From the NCBI GenBank assembly GCA_026986905.1, contig JALSNQ010000007.1, forward strand, positions 1 through 46,971: DNA of 46,971 nt. The letters are read 5' to 3'. Below the pieces are notes generated by a model that saw only the letters and a list, made by a program, of their open reading frames with translations, was not told the origin of the DNA and ran no database searches. Shown piece after piece: positions 10,197 through 19,539 of the stretch (within the stretch, counting starts at the first letter, position 1; every line of letters starts with the position of its first letter). Both the position numbers and the translations under genes were made by a program. The stretch is from Thermofilaceae archaeon. Its GTDB lineage: Archaea > Thermoproteota > Thermoprotei > Thermofilales > Thermofilaceae.

Positions 10197-10314
10197 GCCG
10201 GGGTGGCCGAGTGGACCAAGGCGGCGGGCTCGAGATCTGGGTGAGAGATAGCCTGGCCGCGTAACCCGCTGCCCCATGCGGGGCGCCCGGGTTCGAATCC
10301 CGGCCCCGGCGCCA
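10197..10314 (+). tRNA. tRNA-Ser(CGA) with intron at 37/38
   Basis: GCCGGGG/CCCCGGC acceptor, long variable arm GCCCCATGCGGGGC, GCGGG-CTCGAG...A-CCCGC anticodon arm, encoded CCA. Confidence 0.85.
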
Positions 10315-10360
10315 TTTAGGCCCGCTAAAAATATGTAGATCCTGTTGCGCAAAAATATCG

Positions 10361-10452
10361 GCCGGGGTAGCTCAGCTGGGAGAGCGCCTGGCTGAAGATC
10401 TCCCTACACAGGCACCAGGAGGTCCCGGGTTCAAATCCCGGCCCCGGCACCA
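10361..10452 (+). tRNA. tRNA-Phe(GAA) with short intron at 37/38
   Basis: GCCGGGG/CCCCGGC, CCTGG-CTGAAG[..]A-CCAGG, GGTTCAAATCC, encoded CCA. Confidence 0.9.
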
Positions 10453-10740
10453 GCTTTCTCGTGGGCGACGTGGTCTGCCTCAGGATGCCCGTTATTGTTG
10501 TCGTGTTGAGCTGTAGAGATGCTGCGCGTCCAGCTATGCGACACGTGTGCCGTGGGTGGCGGAGCCGGCTTGGGATTGAAGGCTGTCTCAGTGGTGGACG
10601 CCGCGGCGCGCCCTGGAGGTGTTGGCGGAAAGGCCTCTATCCTACCTTGGGTGTTATACGGCGGGGAGGCTGGTCTGCGGTACAGGCCGGGTTCCTGTTA
10701 AGGCCGCGTTAATCCTCGGGGCCGTGTAGAAAATGGGGGA

Positions 10741-10849
10741 TGGCGGGCCGGCCGGGATTCGAACCCGGGGCCTACGGGTTAAGAGCCTCGGCCCACCCGC
10801 CTTGGTGGGCCGGGTTGGCCGCCGCTCTACCGGGCTGAGCTACCGGCCC
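10741..10849 (-). tRNA. tRNA-Lys(CTT) with non-canonical intron in the 5' anticodon stem
   Basis: Mature form GGGCCGGTAGCTCAGCCCGGTAGAGCGGCGG|GCTCTTAACCCGTAGG...; intron CCAACCCGGCCCACCAAGGCGGGTGGGCCGAG. Confidence 0.9.
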
Positions 10850-10898
10850 GCCGCTCAGCCGCCTAGTAATCAGGTTTTTTCTGCTAAAATACTTTATC

Positions 10899-12071
10899 CT
10901 AGTATGGCTGTAACGGCTGTCTCGGCTTGAACTCCCAGTTCCACATCTCGCTGGCTAGTTTCCCGTCGTACATCATGCGGCGCGCCTTTTTTTCTGCGTG
11001 TTTTAGCCTGCGCTGGTGTTCCTCTAGGAACCGCTTTACGCGTTCTGCGAGTTCCCGCTTGCAGGGGCCGCAGAGGAGCCTGCCTGTGCGGCACGCTAGT
11101 TCCCGTTCTGCAAGTTTTTTGTCGTCTTCTTCGAAGAGGAGCGTGTACCAGTGGTATACGACGCATATTTCGGGTCTGCCTCCAAGCCTACGCTGCTCTT
11201 CCTTTGTGGCCCTACCGCCTGTAAACGCGTTGAGTATCTTCTTTACCGCCGTCTCGGGCTGCTCGTTTAGCAGGATGGCTGTTTCAGGCTCGCTGGCGGA
11301 CATCTTTGTGCCCGGCCCTAGGAGGCCCCACACGAACTTTGAGAGGAGCTCGGCCGTCTTGTAGAAGCCCAGCTTCGGCGCCACGTCTCGCTGCAGCCTG
11401 AAGTATGGGTCCTGGTCTATGGCGCAGGGTATGAGCGGGCGGCGGTGCTCGAATAGGGTTGGGACTATCTGCAGCGCGGGGTAGAAGATTAGCCCGATGC
11501 TAGTCTCTCCTTGGAAGCCGAATACCGCTTTTGCAGTGGAAAAGTTTATGTGACGTGCGACGTGGACGGCCGCCTTATACATTCTGCCTATAAACTCTGT
11601 GTCTCTGAAAATGAAGGTTCTGTCTTCGTCGAAGCCGAGTGCGGCTATGTTCAATATATCCTGCCTGACCCGCGGCTCCACTTCTTCGAGGCTGTCAACC
11701 TTTTTTGCGAGGTACTTTTCCTCGTCCGGGATCATTATGTACGTGTTTACCCCGAATTTTTCCTGAAGCCACTTCGTCATGAGGAAGGGTATGAGGTGGC
11801 CTATGTGCATCGGCGATTTGCTGGGGGCCCTGCCCGTATATAGGAAGAACCCCCTCCCCTCCTCGTAGTCTTTCAGCACTTTTTCCAGATCCCTGTGCGC
11901 GAAGAAGAAGCCCCGCCTCAGCAGTGGGTGGAGCCCGCCTGCGGTGGACCTTATCCTCTCTAGAAGCTCCGGGGTTATCTTTGACACGCCGAAGTCTTCT
12001 ATAAGGCGCTCGTAGTCTATCTTCCCCTTCACCTCCCAGGGAGTAACTTCGTAGCCCACGGTACGCACCAT
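10899..12071 (-). CDS. trpS: Tryptophanyl-tRNA synthetase
   Basis: 'FFLYTGRAPSKSPMHIGHLIPF' (HIGH), 'GTKMSASEPETAILL' (KMSKS). MVRTVGYEVTPWEV start chosen within longer ORF. Confidence 0.95.
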   Translation of the reverse strand: MVRTVGYEVTPWEVKGKIDYERLIEDFGVSKITPELLERIRSTAGGLHPLLRRGFFFAHRDLEKVLKDYEEGRGFFLYTGRAPSKSPMHIGHLIPFLMTKWLQEKFGVNTYIMIPDEEKYLAKKVDSLEEVEPRVRQDILNIAALGFDEDRTFIFRDTEFIGRMYKAAVHVARHINFSTAKAVFGFQGETSIGLIFYPALQIVPTLFEHRRPLIPCAIDQDPYFRLQRDVAPKLGFYKTAELLSKFVWGLLGPGTKMSASEPETAILLNEQPETAVKKILNAFTGGRATKEEQRRLGGRPEICVVYHWYTLLFEEDDKKLAERELACRTGRLLCGPCKRELAERVKRFLEEHQRRLKHAEKKARRMMYDGKLASEMWNWEFKPRQPLQPY

Positions 12072-12166
12072 CGCCCTATCTCTAGGCGCCCCTATATAGC
12101 ACACGCTGCCCCGGCGAGAAAATTATATTGGCTGGGGCGTCTATAAAAACGGCTGCCGGGATCGGT

Positions 12167-12298
12167 GCCCCGGTGGTGTAGCCCGGCCAAGCCCAGCCCT
12201 GCACGGGTAGCCGAAAGCATACCGGCCTTTCGTGCGGCGGCCCCCTTGTCCGCGGAGAAAGCCGGTGATCCCGGGTTCAAATCCCGGCCGGGGCACCA
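12167..12298 (+). tRNA. tRNA-Glu(TTC) with two introns: D-arm/position about 25-26 and anticodon loop 37/38
   Basis: Removing about 26 nt after CCAAGC and about 26 nt after CTTTCG restores GCCCCGGTGGTGTAGCCCGGCCAAGCATACCGGCCTTTCGAGCCGGTGATCCCGGGTTCAAATCCCGGCCGGGGCACCA-like sequence. Confidence 0.9.
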
Positions 12299-12382
12299 CG
12301 GTTACCGGTTCTGGGGTTCTACCCGGCGGCCGTGTTTCACCGAAAACAACAAAAACCCTCTGCATAATCACATTAACGCAGA

Positions 12383-12515
12383 GCCGGGGTCGCCTAGCCT
12401 GGCCGAGGGCGCCGGATCCCTGATAGCCTGGGAGAAGGGAGGCGTGACTCATAGTCGCGTGGCCGGGCGGCGAGAAATCCGGTCATCCCGGGTTCGAAGC
12501 CCGGCCCCGGCACCA
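12383..12515 (+). tRNA. tRNA-Met(CAT, elongator-type) with two introns flanking the anticodon triplet region
   Basis: GCCGGGG/CCCCGGC; GCCGGA[..]CTCATA[..]ATCCGG restores the anticodon arm; encoded CCA. Confidence 0.85.
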
Positions 12516-12567
12516 GCCTTGTTGGAGAAGGTTTTAAACCCCAGGGAGTATTCTCCCCTAGAGGGGT

Positions 12568-13074
12568 TTGGTGGGGCGTAGAGGTTCTCTCGGCGTTGCG
12601 GCGCTAAGCGTCCCGTTTGTGCCCACTCCAGTCCAGGTTATTAGGCGTGCGCTCGAAGTCGCGGGGCTAGGGGAGGGGGAGCTCTACTACGAGCCTGGAT
12701 GCGGCGATGGTAGGGGGGTTGTGATGGCTGCCGCCGAGTTCGGGGCTAGGGCGGTTGGCGTGGAGATTAGGCGTGACTTATTCGAGGCGGCTGTGAGGAG
12801 GGTCGTTGAGGCGGGAGTTGAGGATAGGGTGCTTTTGCTTCACGGTAGTTTCATGGAGTTCGGCGTGCCTAAGGCGGATGTCGTCTTTCTCTACCTGCTT
12901 TCCTCTGTGAATGAGAAGTTGAGGCCGGCTTTTGAGGAGTCTCTGAGCGAGGGTGCGCGGGTGGTGTCCCACGATTTTGCCGTGGAGGCGTGGAAGCCTG
13001 TTAGGATAGTATTGGTGGAGGAGCATGGCAGGATACACAGGATTTATTATTACGTTGCAGGGGAGAGTTGGTGA
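12568..13074 (+). CDS. SAM-dependent methyltransferase resembling archaeal protein-lysine methyltransferase (aKMT)
   Basis: 'VPTPVQVIRRALEVAGLGEGELYYEPGCGDGRGVVMAAAEFGARAVGVEIRRDL' class I MTase motif; size and N-terminus aKMT-like. Start uncertain. Confidence 0.7.
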   Translation: MVGRRGSLGVAALSVPFVPTPVQVIRRALEVAGLGEGELYYEPGCGDGRGVVMAAAEFGARAVGVEIRRDLFEAAVRRVVEAGVEDRVLLLHGSFMEFGVPKADVVFLYLLSSVNEKLRPAFEESLSEGARVVSHDFAVEAWKPVRIVLVEEHGRIHRIYYYVAGESW

Positions 13075-13080
13075 GCTGTC

Positions 13081-13356
13081 ATGGTTGAAGTGGAGGTAGT
13101 GAAGTATACTAGTAATGTGTTGGAGGTTCGTGTGCGGGGAGAGGGGCACACCCTGCTTAACCTTTTCGTGGACGAGCTTAACAGTATGAAAGGCGTCACG
13201 GCCGCTTACCGCGTAGAGCACCCTCTCCTGGGGGTGGCTAGCCTTCTGGTGAGGACGGAGAACGGCGTAGATCCTTTGGAGGCTCTCCGCGAGGCCGAGG
13301 GTAGGATACGTGAGAAGCTTGAAGATTTCAAGAAGCAGGTTAGGGAGCAGTTGTGA
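13081..13356 (+). CDS. rpoL: DNA-directed RNA polymerase subunit L (Rpo11)
   Basis: 'EVRVRGEGHTLLNLFVDELNSMKGVTAAYRVEHPLLGVASLLVRTENGVDPLEAL'. Confidence 0.93.
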   Translation: MVEVEVVKYTSNVLEVRVRGEGHTLLNLFVDELNSMKGVTAAYRVEHPLLGVASLLVRTENGVDPLEALREAEGRIREKLEDFKKQVREQL

Positions 13357-13723
13357 CAGGTGTCTCTCCTCGGCGTATCTCTTCGACATGAAGCTTGCCA
13401 GGCTGGGGGACGCTGTGGTTAATTTTTTAGTGTCAGCGGCTTTGACGGAAACGAGTGGGCGCCCCCACGGTGTTAAGGTTGAGGACAGGGTGCTAGACAG
13501 GGTGTATTCCCTGGCCTTGAAGGGTGTTTCGGGCAGGGTGCCCAGAGGTTTTAGGGGCGCCGACGCGGTAGAGGCGCTCTATGGCTGTCTCTGGTTGTGC
13601 GGCGCACTGAACGTTGAGAGGGAGGTTGAGCGTATTTCTGGCTGTCTCGGTGAGGGCGGGGGGCTCGCCGAATGCGTCGCCGATAGATTATCGGAGATCA
13701 TTGAAAAAATATCGGGAAAATAA
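13310..13723 (+). CDS. RNase III-like domain protein (start uncertain, ATG at 13388 possible)
   Basis: 'LARLGDAVVNFLVSAALTETSG...ADAVEALYGCLWLCG' resembles RNase III/mini-III fold signature. Confidence 0.5.
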   Translation: MRSLKISRSRLGSSCDRCLSSAYLFDMKLARLGDAVVNFLVSAALTETSGRPHGVKVEDRVLDRVYSLALKGVSGRVPRGFRGADAVEALYGCLWLCGALNVEREVERISGCLGEGGGLAECVADRLSEIIEKISGK

Positions 13724-14003
13724 GGTTGCGGGAATCTGGGAGCCCCCTGGCTTCCCCGGTTATTTCCTATACTTCCTTATCTGCGGCGCCTGCCTTGCGT
13801 GTACGCTTCGGCGTGGAGTATACGGCGCCTAAAGTTTCTCCAGTTACGCCGACGCGGTGGGAGGTTCTTCCGAGGTTTTGCGGGAATCTTCGGTGTAGCG
13901 TTCCTAACCTTTCCCGCTTTTGTTAGACTTCCGTGGGACGGCATACACAGCTCACCTAGCTATTGAGTACACCCATGGGCGTAAATAAAAGGGTTTAGGC
14001 GTT

Positions 14004-15722
14004 TTACCCGGCCCTCTCAGCGCTTGCCTTCCTGTATAGCTCCTCGACTATTTCGAGAAGCGCTCTGCCACTAGCTGTGAGGCCGCTCCCCTTCCCCAGG
14101 TACTTTGCGCGCCTCGCGAGTATTATGGCTGTTTTCACGGTGTCCAAGTCGAGTCTAAGCGTGTTTATGAGTCGTGCCGGGTCGTCTGTTCCCATCTCCG
14201 AGACCGCTTTTAACACTTGGATAAGAACTGGGTGAATGGGTACGGCTATCCCCCTCTCAACCCCCATTACGGCGTCCTTAAGGCGGAGGCCCACGGTGGT
14301 AAGCGTAAGGTAGCCCGTAGGCGTCGTTTTCACGAGCCCCCGTGTTTCGAGTTTTTCTAAGGCTATGTGTGTGTCCTCCCCATATTTTTTGAAGGAGTCA
14401 ACTACTCTTTCCTTCTCAACGCTCCGCCCAGAGGGAATGCGCTTCAATATCAATGCCTCGAGGCCTGTTAGGAAGAGACTTTTTCTAGACGTTCTAGCCG
14501 CGGATGCAAGCGCCCTGCCGTACCTCGTGGGCCCGCCTACGCCTAGTAACTTCTCTTCTCTTGCGGCGCTTATCCAGTCTTCTAGTGCTCCCCGTGCAGC
14601 GTCGGCCTCTATCAGCGAGCGAGCGGCTAGGACGCTTGAAGGGGACATGCCACTGGCGTCGAGTATCCTCGAGCCGTGCTCGGTCAGCTTTATAGCCTCC
14701 TTGCCGTCTACGAGGTCTCTCTCCACTAGGCCCATGGCCTCTAAGTGGTAGAGCGTTAAGGGGACGGTATAGTACTCGCCACTCCACGACTCCTCCAGCC
14801 GACTCTTGAGGAGTTTCACCGTGGGGGCTTCTTCAGGATTATTCGACGCTTTTTCCCACTGCTTCCTTATTGTTCCCAGTAGGACTAGCTCCTTCTCGCT
14901 GAGGGAGAATGGCGGCGTCTCGTAGGGCTCCTCAAGGGTTTTCCAGGCTGTAAGCGCTAGGCGGGCTGCCGGTTTGAGGGAACCTGTACTCGAGATGTAG
15001 CCTATGGTGCCTAGGAGCCTCCCCTCCTGGTCTGTGAGCCGCTTCCCATTGACCGCCTTCTCTAGCACGGATCTTATTCCTTCATCCAGTAATACGGGGG
15101 CGGGGGCCTCGAGGTTTATTTCGGCGAGCATTTTCCTGAGAAGTCTCCCCGGCCTTGTGAGTGACGCAAAGTGCCCTAAAGGTATGCTGTAGGATAGAAG
15201 ATTCATGGCCTCGAGGCTCCTTGCTAGGGGGGTATTATAGTACGTGTTTGCGGCGGGGCCTTCGGGGACTGCAATCAGAGTTCTTGCGAGAGGCTTGGAG
15301 AGGTGTATTCTTTTTCTCGAAGACGATACCGCCTCTACGGCCTCGTAGGCATCAAGGGATAATCTATCCTTGTATACAAAGCCCCTTTCGCCCAGTATGC
15401 TGAGCCACTTCTCCGGTATGTACCCGCCAGCCTCGGCCGCGCTGGCAAGCATTGTTAGAATTCGGGAGTCTATCCAAGGGTCTGCTTGGGGTGACCCCAG
15501 GCTTGACCATACTTCTAGAAGACGCCTGGCGCTGTCGGTGGTTTCAAACTTTACGTCTTCGAGGGATCCGCTTATATTGACCAAGCCTTGGACGTACATG
15601 TCGAAGAGTGTTTGTGCGAGGGATTTTTTCCCAAGGGTTTGTTCGGCCTCTTCTACGGTGAACCAGCCTTTGTCTACATGTCCCTCCAGTATTCTCAACA
15701 TGTCTAGTGATATATAGGTCAT
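14004..15722 (-). CDS. Large multi-winged-helix protein, DUF505-like
   Basis: 572 aa from MTYISLDML preceded by GAGGAGGTG SD; repeated wHTH-like segments; composition recalls archaeal DUF505. Confidence 0.55.
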   Translation of the reverse strand: MTYISLDMLRILEGHVDKGWFTVEEAEQTLGKKSLAQTLFDMYVQGLVNISGSLEDVKFETTDSARRLLEVWSSLGSPQADPWIDSRILTMLASAAEAGGYIPEKWLSILGERGFVYKDRLSLDAYEAVEAVSSSRKRIHLSKPLARTLIAVPEGPAANTYYNTPLARSLEAMNLLSYSIPLGHFASLTRPGRLLRKMLAEINLEAPAPVLLDEGIRSVLEKAVNGKRLTDQEGRLLGTIGYISSTGSLKPAARLALTAWKTLEEPYETPPFSLSEKELVLLGTIRKQWEKASNNPEEAPTVKLLKSRLEESWSGEYYTVPLTLYHLEAMGLVERDLVDGKEAIKLTEHGSRILDASGMSPSSVLAARSLIEADAARGALEDWISAAREEKLLGVGGPTRYGRALASAARTSRKSLFLTGLEALILKRIPSGRSVEKERVVDSFKKYGEDTHIALEKLETRGLVKTTPTGYLTLTTVGLRLKDAVMGVERGIAVPIHPVLIQVLKAVSEMGTDDPARLINTLRLDLDTVKTAIILARRAKYLGKGSGLTASGRALLEIVEELYRKASAERAG

Positions 15723-15867
15723 ATACCGGCACCTCCTCATGAACGGGGAGTTGTTTTATATCTATTTGGTATATCGTATTTTTAGAAAACTATATACATA
15801 ATATGTAGTAATCAGGGGCGCGAAGCACCTTTATCGACTTATGCGGTCATAGTGGGCGTAGATTTCC

Positions 15868-17214
15868 ATGAGTGCCGAGAACTACGGTGAGTCGGTAAAA
15901 AACCTGCTGGAAGCCTCGGGAGTAGAGGTGTTTGACGAAGTACTTGTAGAGACCTCTGATGGGGTAAGGCTTAAAGGCGTATTGATGCCGAGGCCGGAGG
16001 TCGGAGACCCGGAGGTTCTAGTGTTAAAGCTGGAAAACGGCTACAACATAGGCATACATGTAGACAGGGTTTCTTCCATAAAAAGCGTCGGAAGGCGGGA
16101 GCCGGCGCCGCTCGTGGAGTTAACTCTTCCGCGAGGCGTCGAAAAGCTTCCAAAAGTCTATTTCATCGGTACAGGAGGCACCATAGCCTCGAGGATCGAC
16201 TATAAGACTGGCGCGGTGTACCCCTTTTTCTCCGCGGAGGAGATATATTCTATGGTTCCGGAGCTGGAGGAGATAGCCTACATTAGGGCGGAGACCCTCT
16301 TCAGCATATTTAGCGAGGACATGACGCCTAGGCATTGGCAAAAACTTGCGGAGCGTGTAGCGGAGGTATACAGGAAGGAAGCGCCCCGTGGGATAGTGGT
16401 TGCTCATGGAACAGACACCATGCATTATAGCGCGGCGGCGCTGGGCTTCGCTCTACGCAGTGCTCCGGGGCCAGTGGTGTTCGTCGGGGCGCAGAGGTCC
16501 TCGGACAGGCCTTCTAGCGACTCGGCTTTTAACGTTATAGGAGCGGTTGTCGCTGCGATAGAGGCCCCGTTTGCGGAGTCCGTCATAGCCATGCATGGGA
16601 GTGTGAGCGATGACGTAATCCTGGTGCACAGGGGGGTTAAGGCTAGAAAAATGCATACGAGTAGGAGGGACGCCTTTATGTCCATAAACGCCTTGCCCCT
16701 AGCCGAAGTCGAGCTTCCCTCGCGTCGATTCAGACTTTTAGCAAGTAAGTATAGGGCCAGGAGGGATGAGGTAGAGGTGAAGCCCAGGTTCAGTGAAAAG
16801 GTTGCACTGCTCAAATACTATCCGGGAATGGATCCTAGCCACCTGGAGTGGGTGATCGAGAACGGGTATAGAGGCGTCGTCCTAGAGGGAACGGGGCTCG
16901 GCCATGTGGGTTCCCGTCTCCACGGCGCCGTGAGGCGTGCCGTAAAGGAGGGCTTAATCGTCGTAATGGCGTCCCAGTGTATATGGGGGCGTATCAACAT
17001 GAATGTCTATAGAACGGGTGTCGAGCTTCTCCGGGCAGGCGTCATACCTGCTGGCGATATGACCCCCGAGACCGCGTATGTGAAGCTAAGCTGGGTTCTC
17101 GGCCAGACAGATGACGTCGAGGAGGCGGTGAAGCTGTTTGAGGAGAATCTTTCCGGCGAATACGAGGAGAGAAGCGAGTATAGGGTGTACCCTGGCGCGA
17201 GGTGGTGGGCGTGA
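15868..17214 (+). CDS. gatD: Glu-tRNA(Gln) amidotransferase subunit D
   Basis: 'VYFIGTGGTIASRIDYKTGAVYPFFSAEEIYSMVPEL', asparaginase-like 'VVAHGTDTMHYSAAAL'. Confidence 0.97.
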   Translation: MSAENYGESVKNLLEASGVEVFDEVLVETSDGVRLKGVLMPRPEVGDPEVLVLKLENGYNIGIHVDRVSSIKSVGRREPAPLVELTLPRGVEKLPKVYFIGTGGTIASRIDYKTGAVYPFFSAEEIYSMVPELEEIAYIRAETLFSIFSEDMTPRHWQKLAERVAEVYRKEAPRGIVVAHGTDTMHYSAAALGFALRSAPGPVVFVGAQRSSDRPSSDSAFNVIGAVVAAIEAPFAESVIAMHGSVSDDVILVHRGVKARKMHTSRRDAFMSINALPLAEVELPSRRFRLLASKYRARRDEVEVKPRFSEKVALLKYYPGMDPSHLEWVIENGYRGVVLEGTGLGHVGSRLHGAVRRAVKEGLIVVMASQCIWGRINMNVYRTGVELLRAGVIPAGDMTPETAYVKLSWVLGQTDDVEEAVKLFEENLSGEYEERSEYRVYPGARWWA

Positions 17215-19133
17215 AGATAGACTACAAGGCTGTCGGCCTCAGATGTGGATTAGAGATCCACCAGATGCTGGATACCGAGCACAAGTTGTTCTGTAGTTGC
17301 CCGACCGATCTTCGCCGGGAGAGTGGCGACTACACCTTCCTCAGGTGGCTTAGGCCCACGCGTAGCGAGGTTGGTGAAATGGATCCTGCGGCGCGTTTCG
17401 AGTTTGAGAAGGGTGTGCACTTCCTCTACGAAGGGTATCACCAGAACACCTGCTTAGTGGAGATGGATGAAGAGCCGCCCCACGACATGAACAGGGAGGC
17501 GCTCGAGCTGGCACTTAAGTTTTCCCTGCTGGTTAACGGGCACCCAGTCGACGAGATATACACGATGAGGAAGATTGTAATCGACGGATCCAATACCACG
17601 GGGTTCCAGAGAACCGCCCTGGTCTCGTTGGGTGGAGAGGTATATGTGGACGGTAAAAGAGTGGGGATACAGACGGTGTGCCTAGAAGAGGATGCTGCCA
17701 GGAGGATCGGCGAGGAACGTGAGAGTAGGAGGGTGCACTACCGTCTGGACAGGCTCGGGGTGCCTTTAATAGAGGTTGCTACGGCGCCGGATATAGTTAC
17801 GCCGGAGGAGGCTAGGGCTGTTGCACATCGTATAGGTCTGCTCCTGAGGTCTCTGGGGCGCGTAAAGCGTGGGCTAGGCTCTATCCGGCAGGACCTGAAC
17901 GTGTCTATACGGGGCGGCGCTAAAATCGAGATAAAAGGCGTGCAGTACTTGGACTTGATTCCGAGGATAATCGAGTACGAGGTTTTAAGACAGCTGCGTC
18001 TCCTGGAGATAAGAGACGAGCTTCGTAAAAGAGGGGTTAGGGAGGAAGAGCTTCCGTTTACGCCGGTGGACGTGAGCGAGGTTTTTGCTAGAACAAAGTC
18101 TAAGATAGCTAGGCGCGCCTTGGGGAAGGGGGGCGTGGCGCTCGCCCTGAGGCTTAAAGGGTTTAGCGGCTTACTCGGGAGGGAGATACAGCCCGGGAGA
18201 AGGCTGGGGACGGAGCTTGCCGATAGGGCTAGGTATTGGGCTGAGGTGGGCGGCCTCTTCCACAGCGACGAGTTGCCAAAGTATGGTATAAGCGAGGAGG
18301 AGGTCGAGGCTGTGAAGGGAATGCTTGGATGCGGTGAAGGCGACGCGTTTGTTCTCGTGTTTGATGAGAGGTCTAGGGCCGAGAAGGCGTTGAGGGCGGC
18401 GTGGGAGAGAGCCGTGGAGGCGCTCCACGGGGTTCCGGAGGAGACCCGCGGGGCCAATCCGGATGGCACCACGCGCTTTTTAAGGCCGAGGCCCGGCAGC
18501 GCGAGGATGTACCCCGAAACCGATATCAGGCCCATTAGGGTTACCCAGGAATATCTCGAGAAACTTAGGAGTGATTTGCCTGAAAAGCCTGAGGCTGTCT
18601 GGAGAAAACTCGTCGAGAAATACAAGCTTTCAAAGGAGCTCGCGAGCGAGGTGTTCAATTCCCCGTACCTGTACCTCTTCGAGGAGCTAGTAGAGGAGCT
18701 TGATGTTCAGCCCAGCCTGGCTGCGGCCACGTTGACTAACACTTTGAAGAGCCTAGCTAGGGAGGGGGTGCCCGTAGAGAATCTAACAGAGGAGAGGATA
18801 AAGGAGGCTCTAAGGCTGGTTTCGAGGGGGAAGGTGGCCAAGGAGGCTTTGCCGGAACTGTTAAGCGCCGCGGCGGAGACGCCGGAGAGGAGCATCGAGG
18901 ACATCATAGAGGAGAAGGGTCTTTCTACGCTGTCCCTCAGCGAGCTTGAAAAAATAATCGACGATGTGATAGCTGGCAACAGGGAAGCCATAGAGGAGCG
19001 GGGGGAGAGGGCGTTTGGCCTGCTAATGGGCAGAGTAATGGCAAAGGTTAGGGGTAAGGTTGACGGAAAAGTCGTTGCCGAAAAACTTCGGGCAAAACTC
19101 ACCGCCTACCTCTCCTCCCGCGGGCGCGCCTAG
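17202..19133 (+). CDS. gatE: Glu-tRNA(Gln) amidotransferase subunit E
   Basis: 'GLRCGLEIHQMLDTEHKLFCSCPTDLR', GatB/E core plus YqeY-like C-terminus; overlaps gatD. Confidence 0.97.
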   Translation: MVGVKIDYKAVGLRCGLEIHQMLDTEHKLFCSCPTDLRRESGDYTFLRWLRPTRSEVGEMDPAARFEFEKGVHFLYEGYHQNTCLVEMDEEPPHDMNREALELALKFSLLVNGHPVDEIYTMRKIVIDGSNTTGFQRTALVSLGGEVYVDGKRVGIQTVCLEEDAARRIGEERESRRVHYRLDRLGVPLIEVATAPDIVTPEEARAVAHRIGLLLRSLGRVKRGLGSIRQDLNVSIRGGAKIEIKGVQYLDLIPRIIEYEVLRQLRLLEIRDELRKRGVREEELPFTPVDVSEVFARTKSKIARRALGKGGVALALRLKGFSGLLGREIQPGRRLGTELADRARYWAEVGGLFHSDELPKYGISEEEVEAVKGMLGCGEGDAFVLVFDERSRAEKALRAAWERAVEALHGVPEETRGANPDGTTRFLRPRPGSARMYPETDIRPIRVTQEYLEKLRSDLPEKPEAVWRKLVEKYKLSKELASEVFNSPYLYLFEELVEELDVQPSLAAATLTNTLKSLAREGVPVENLTEERIKEALRLVSRGKVAKEALPELLSAAAETPERSIEDIIEEKGLSTLSLSELEKIIDDVIAGNREAIEERGERAFGLLMGRVMAKVRGKVDGKVVAEKLRAKLTAYLSSRGRA

Positions 19134-19416
19134 TACTGGCCCGTATTTTTACCAGCTCCTCGGCAACGCGTCTAATGACTACGCTCTTCTTTTCATCAGC
19201 CTTTACTACGACTCTACCGCTGTCCTCGAACCACCACGCCGGATGTTTCCCCTCTTCTATTGATGCCTGGTATCCGGCCCTACGCGCAGCCTCGACGAGT
19301 TCCTCCACAGATGGTTTTTCCACGGCAAGCCTGCGGGGAACGCGTCGGCCCTGGCTCCACGTCTTTGTGGAGTCGAAGTAGACGGTCCACAGTATGTAGC
19401 CCTCGCGCTTCTTCAT
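19099..19416 (-). CDS. srp19: Signal recognition particle 19 kDa protein
   Basis: 'ILWTVYFDSTKTWSQGRRVPRRLAVEKPSVEELVEAARRAG'; convergent overlap with gatE. Confidence 0.92.
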   Translation of the reverse strand: MKKREGYILWTVYFDSTKTWSQGRRVPRRLAVEKPSVEELVEAARRAGYQASIEEGKHPAWWFEDSGRVVVKADEKKSVVIRRVAEELVKIRASTRRARGRRGRR

Positions 19417-19539
19417 GTCTATTGGGGGTTAGTGGCCAAGTATAACATATTTCTACCTTAACCCTCGGTGCCCGCGCCGGGGGCCGCTTTCTGCGGAAAC
19501 GTTGGGTTTAAAGAGTCTCGAACCGTAAAAAATTACGGT

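Noticed and set aside
13726-13926. 66-aa ORF after the RNase III-like gene
   Set aside because: No coding character; region better explained as structured non-coding.
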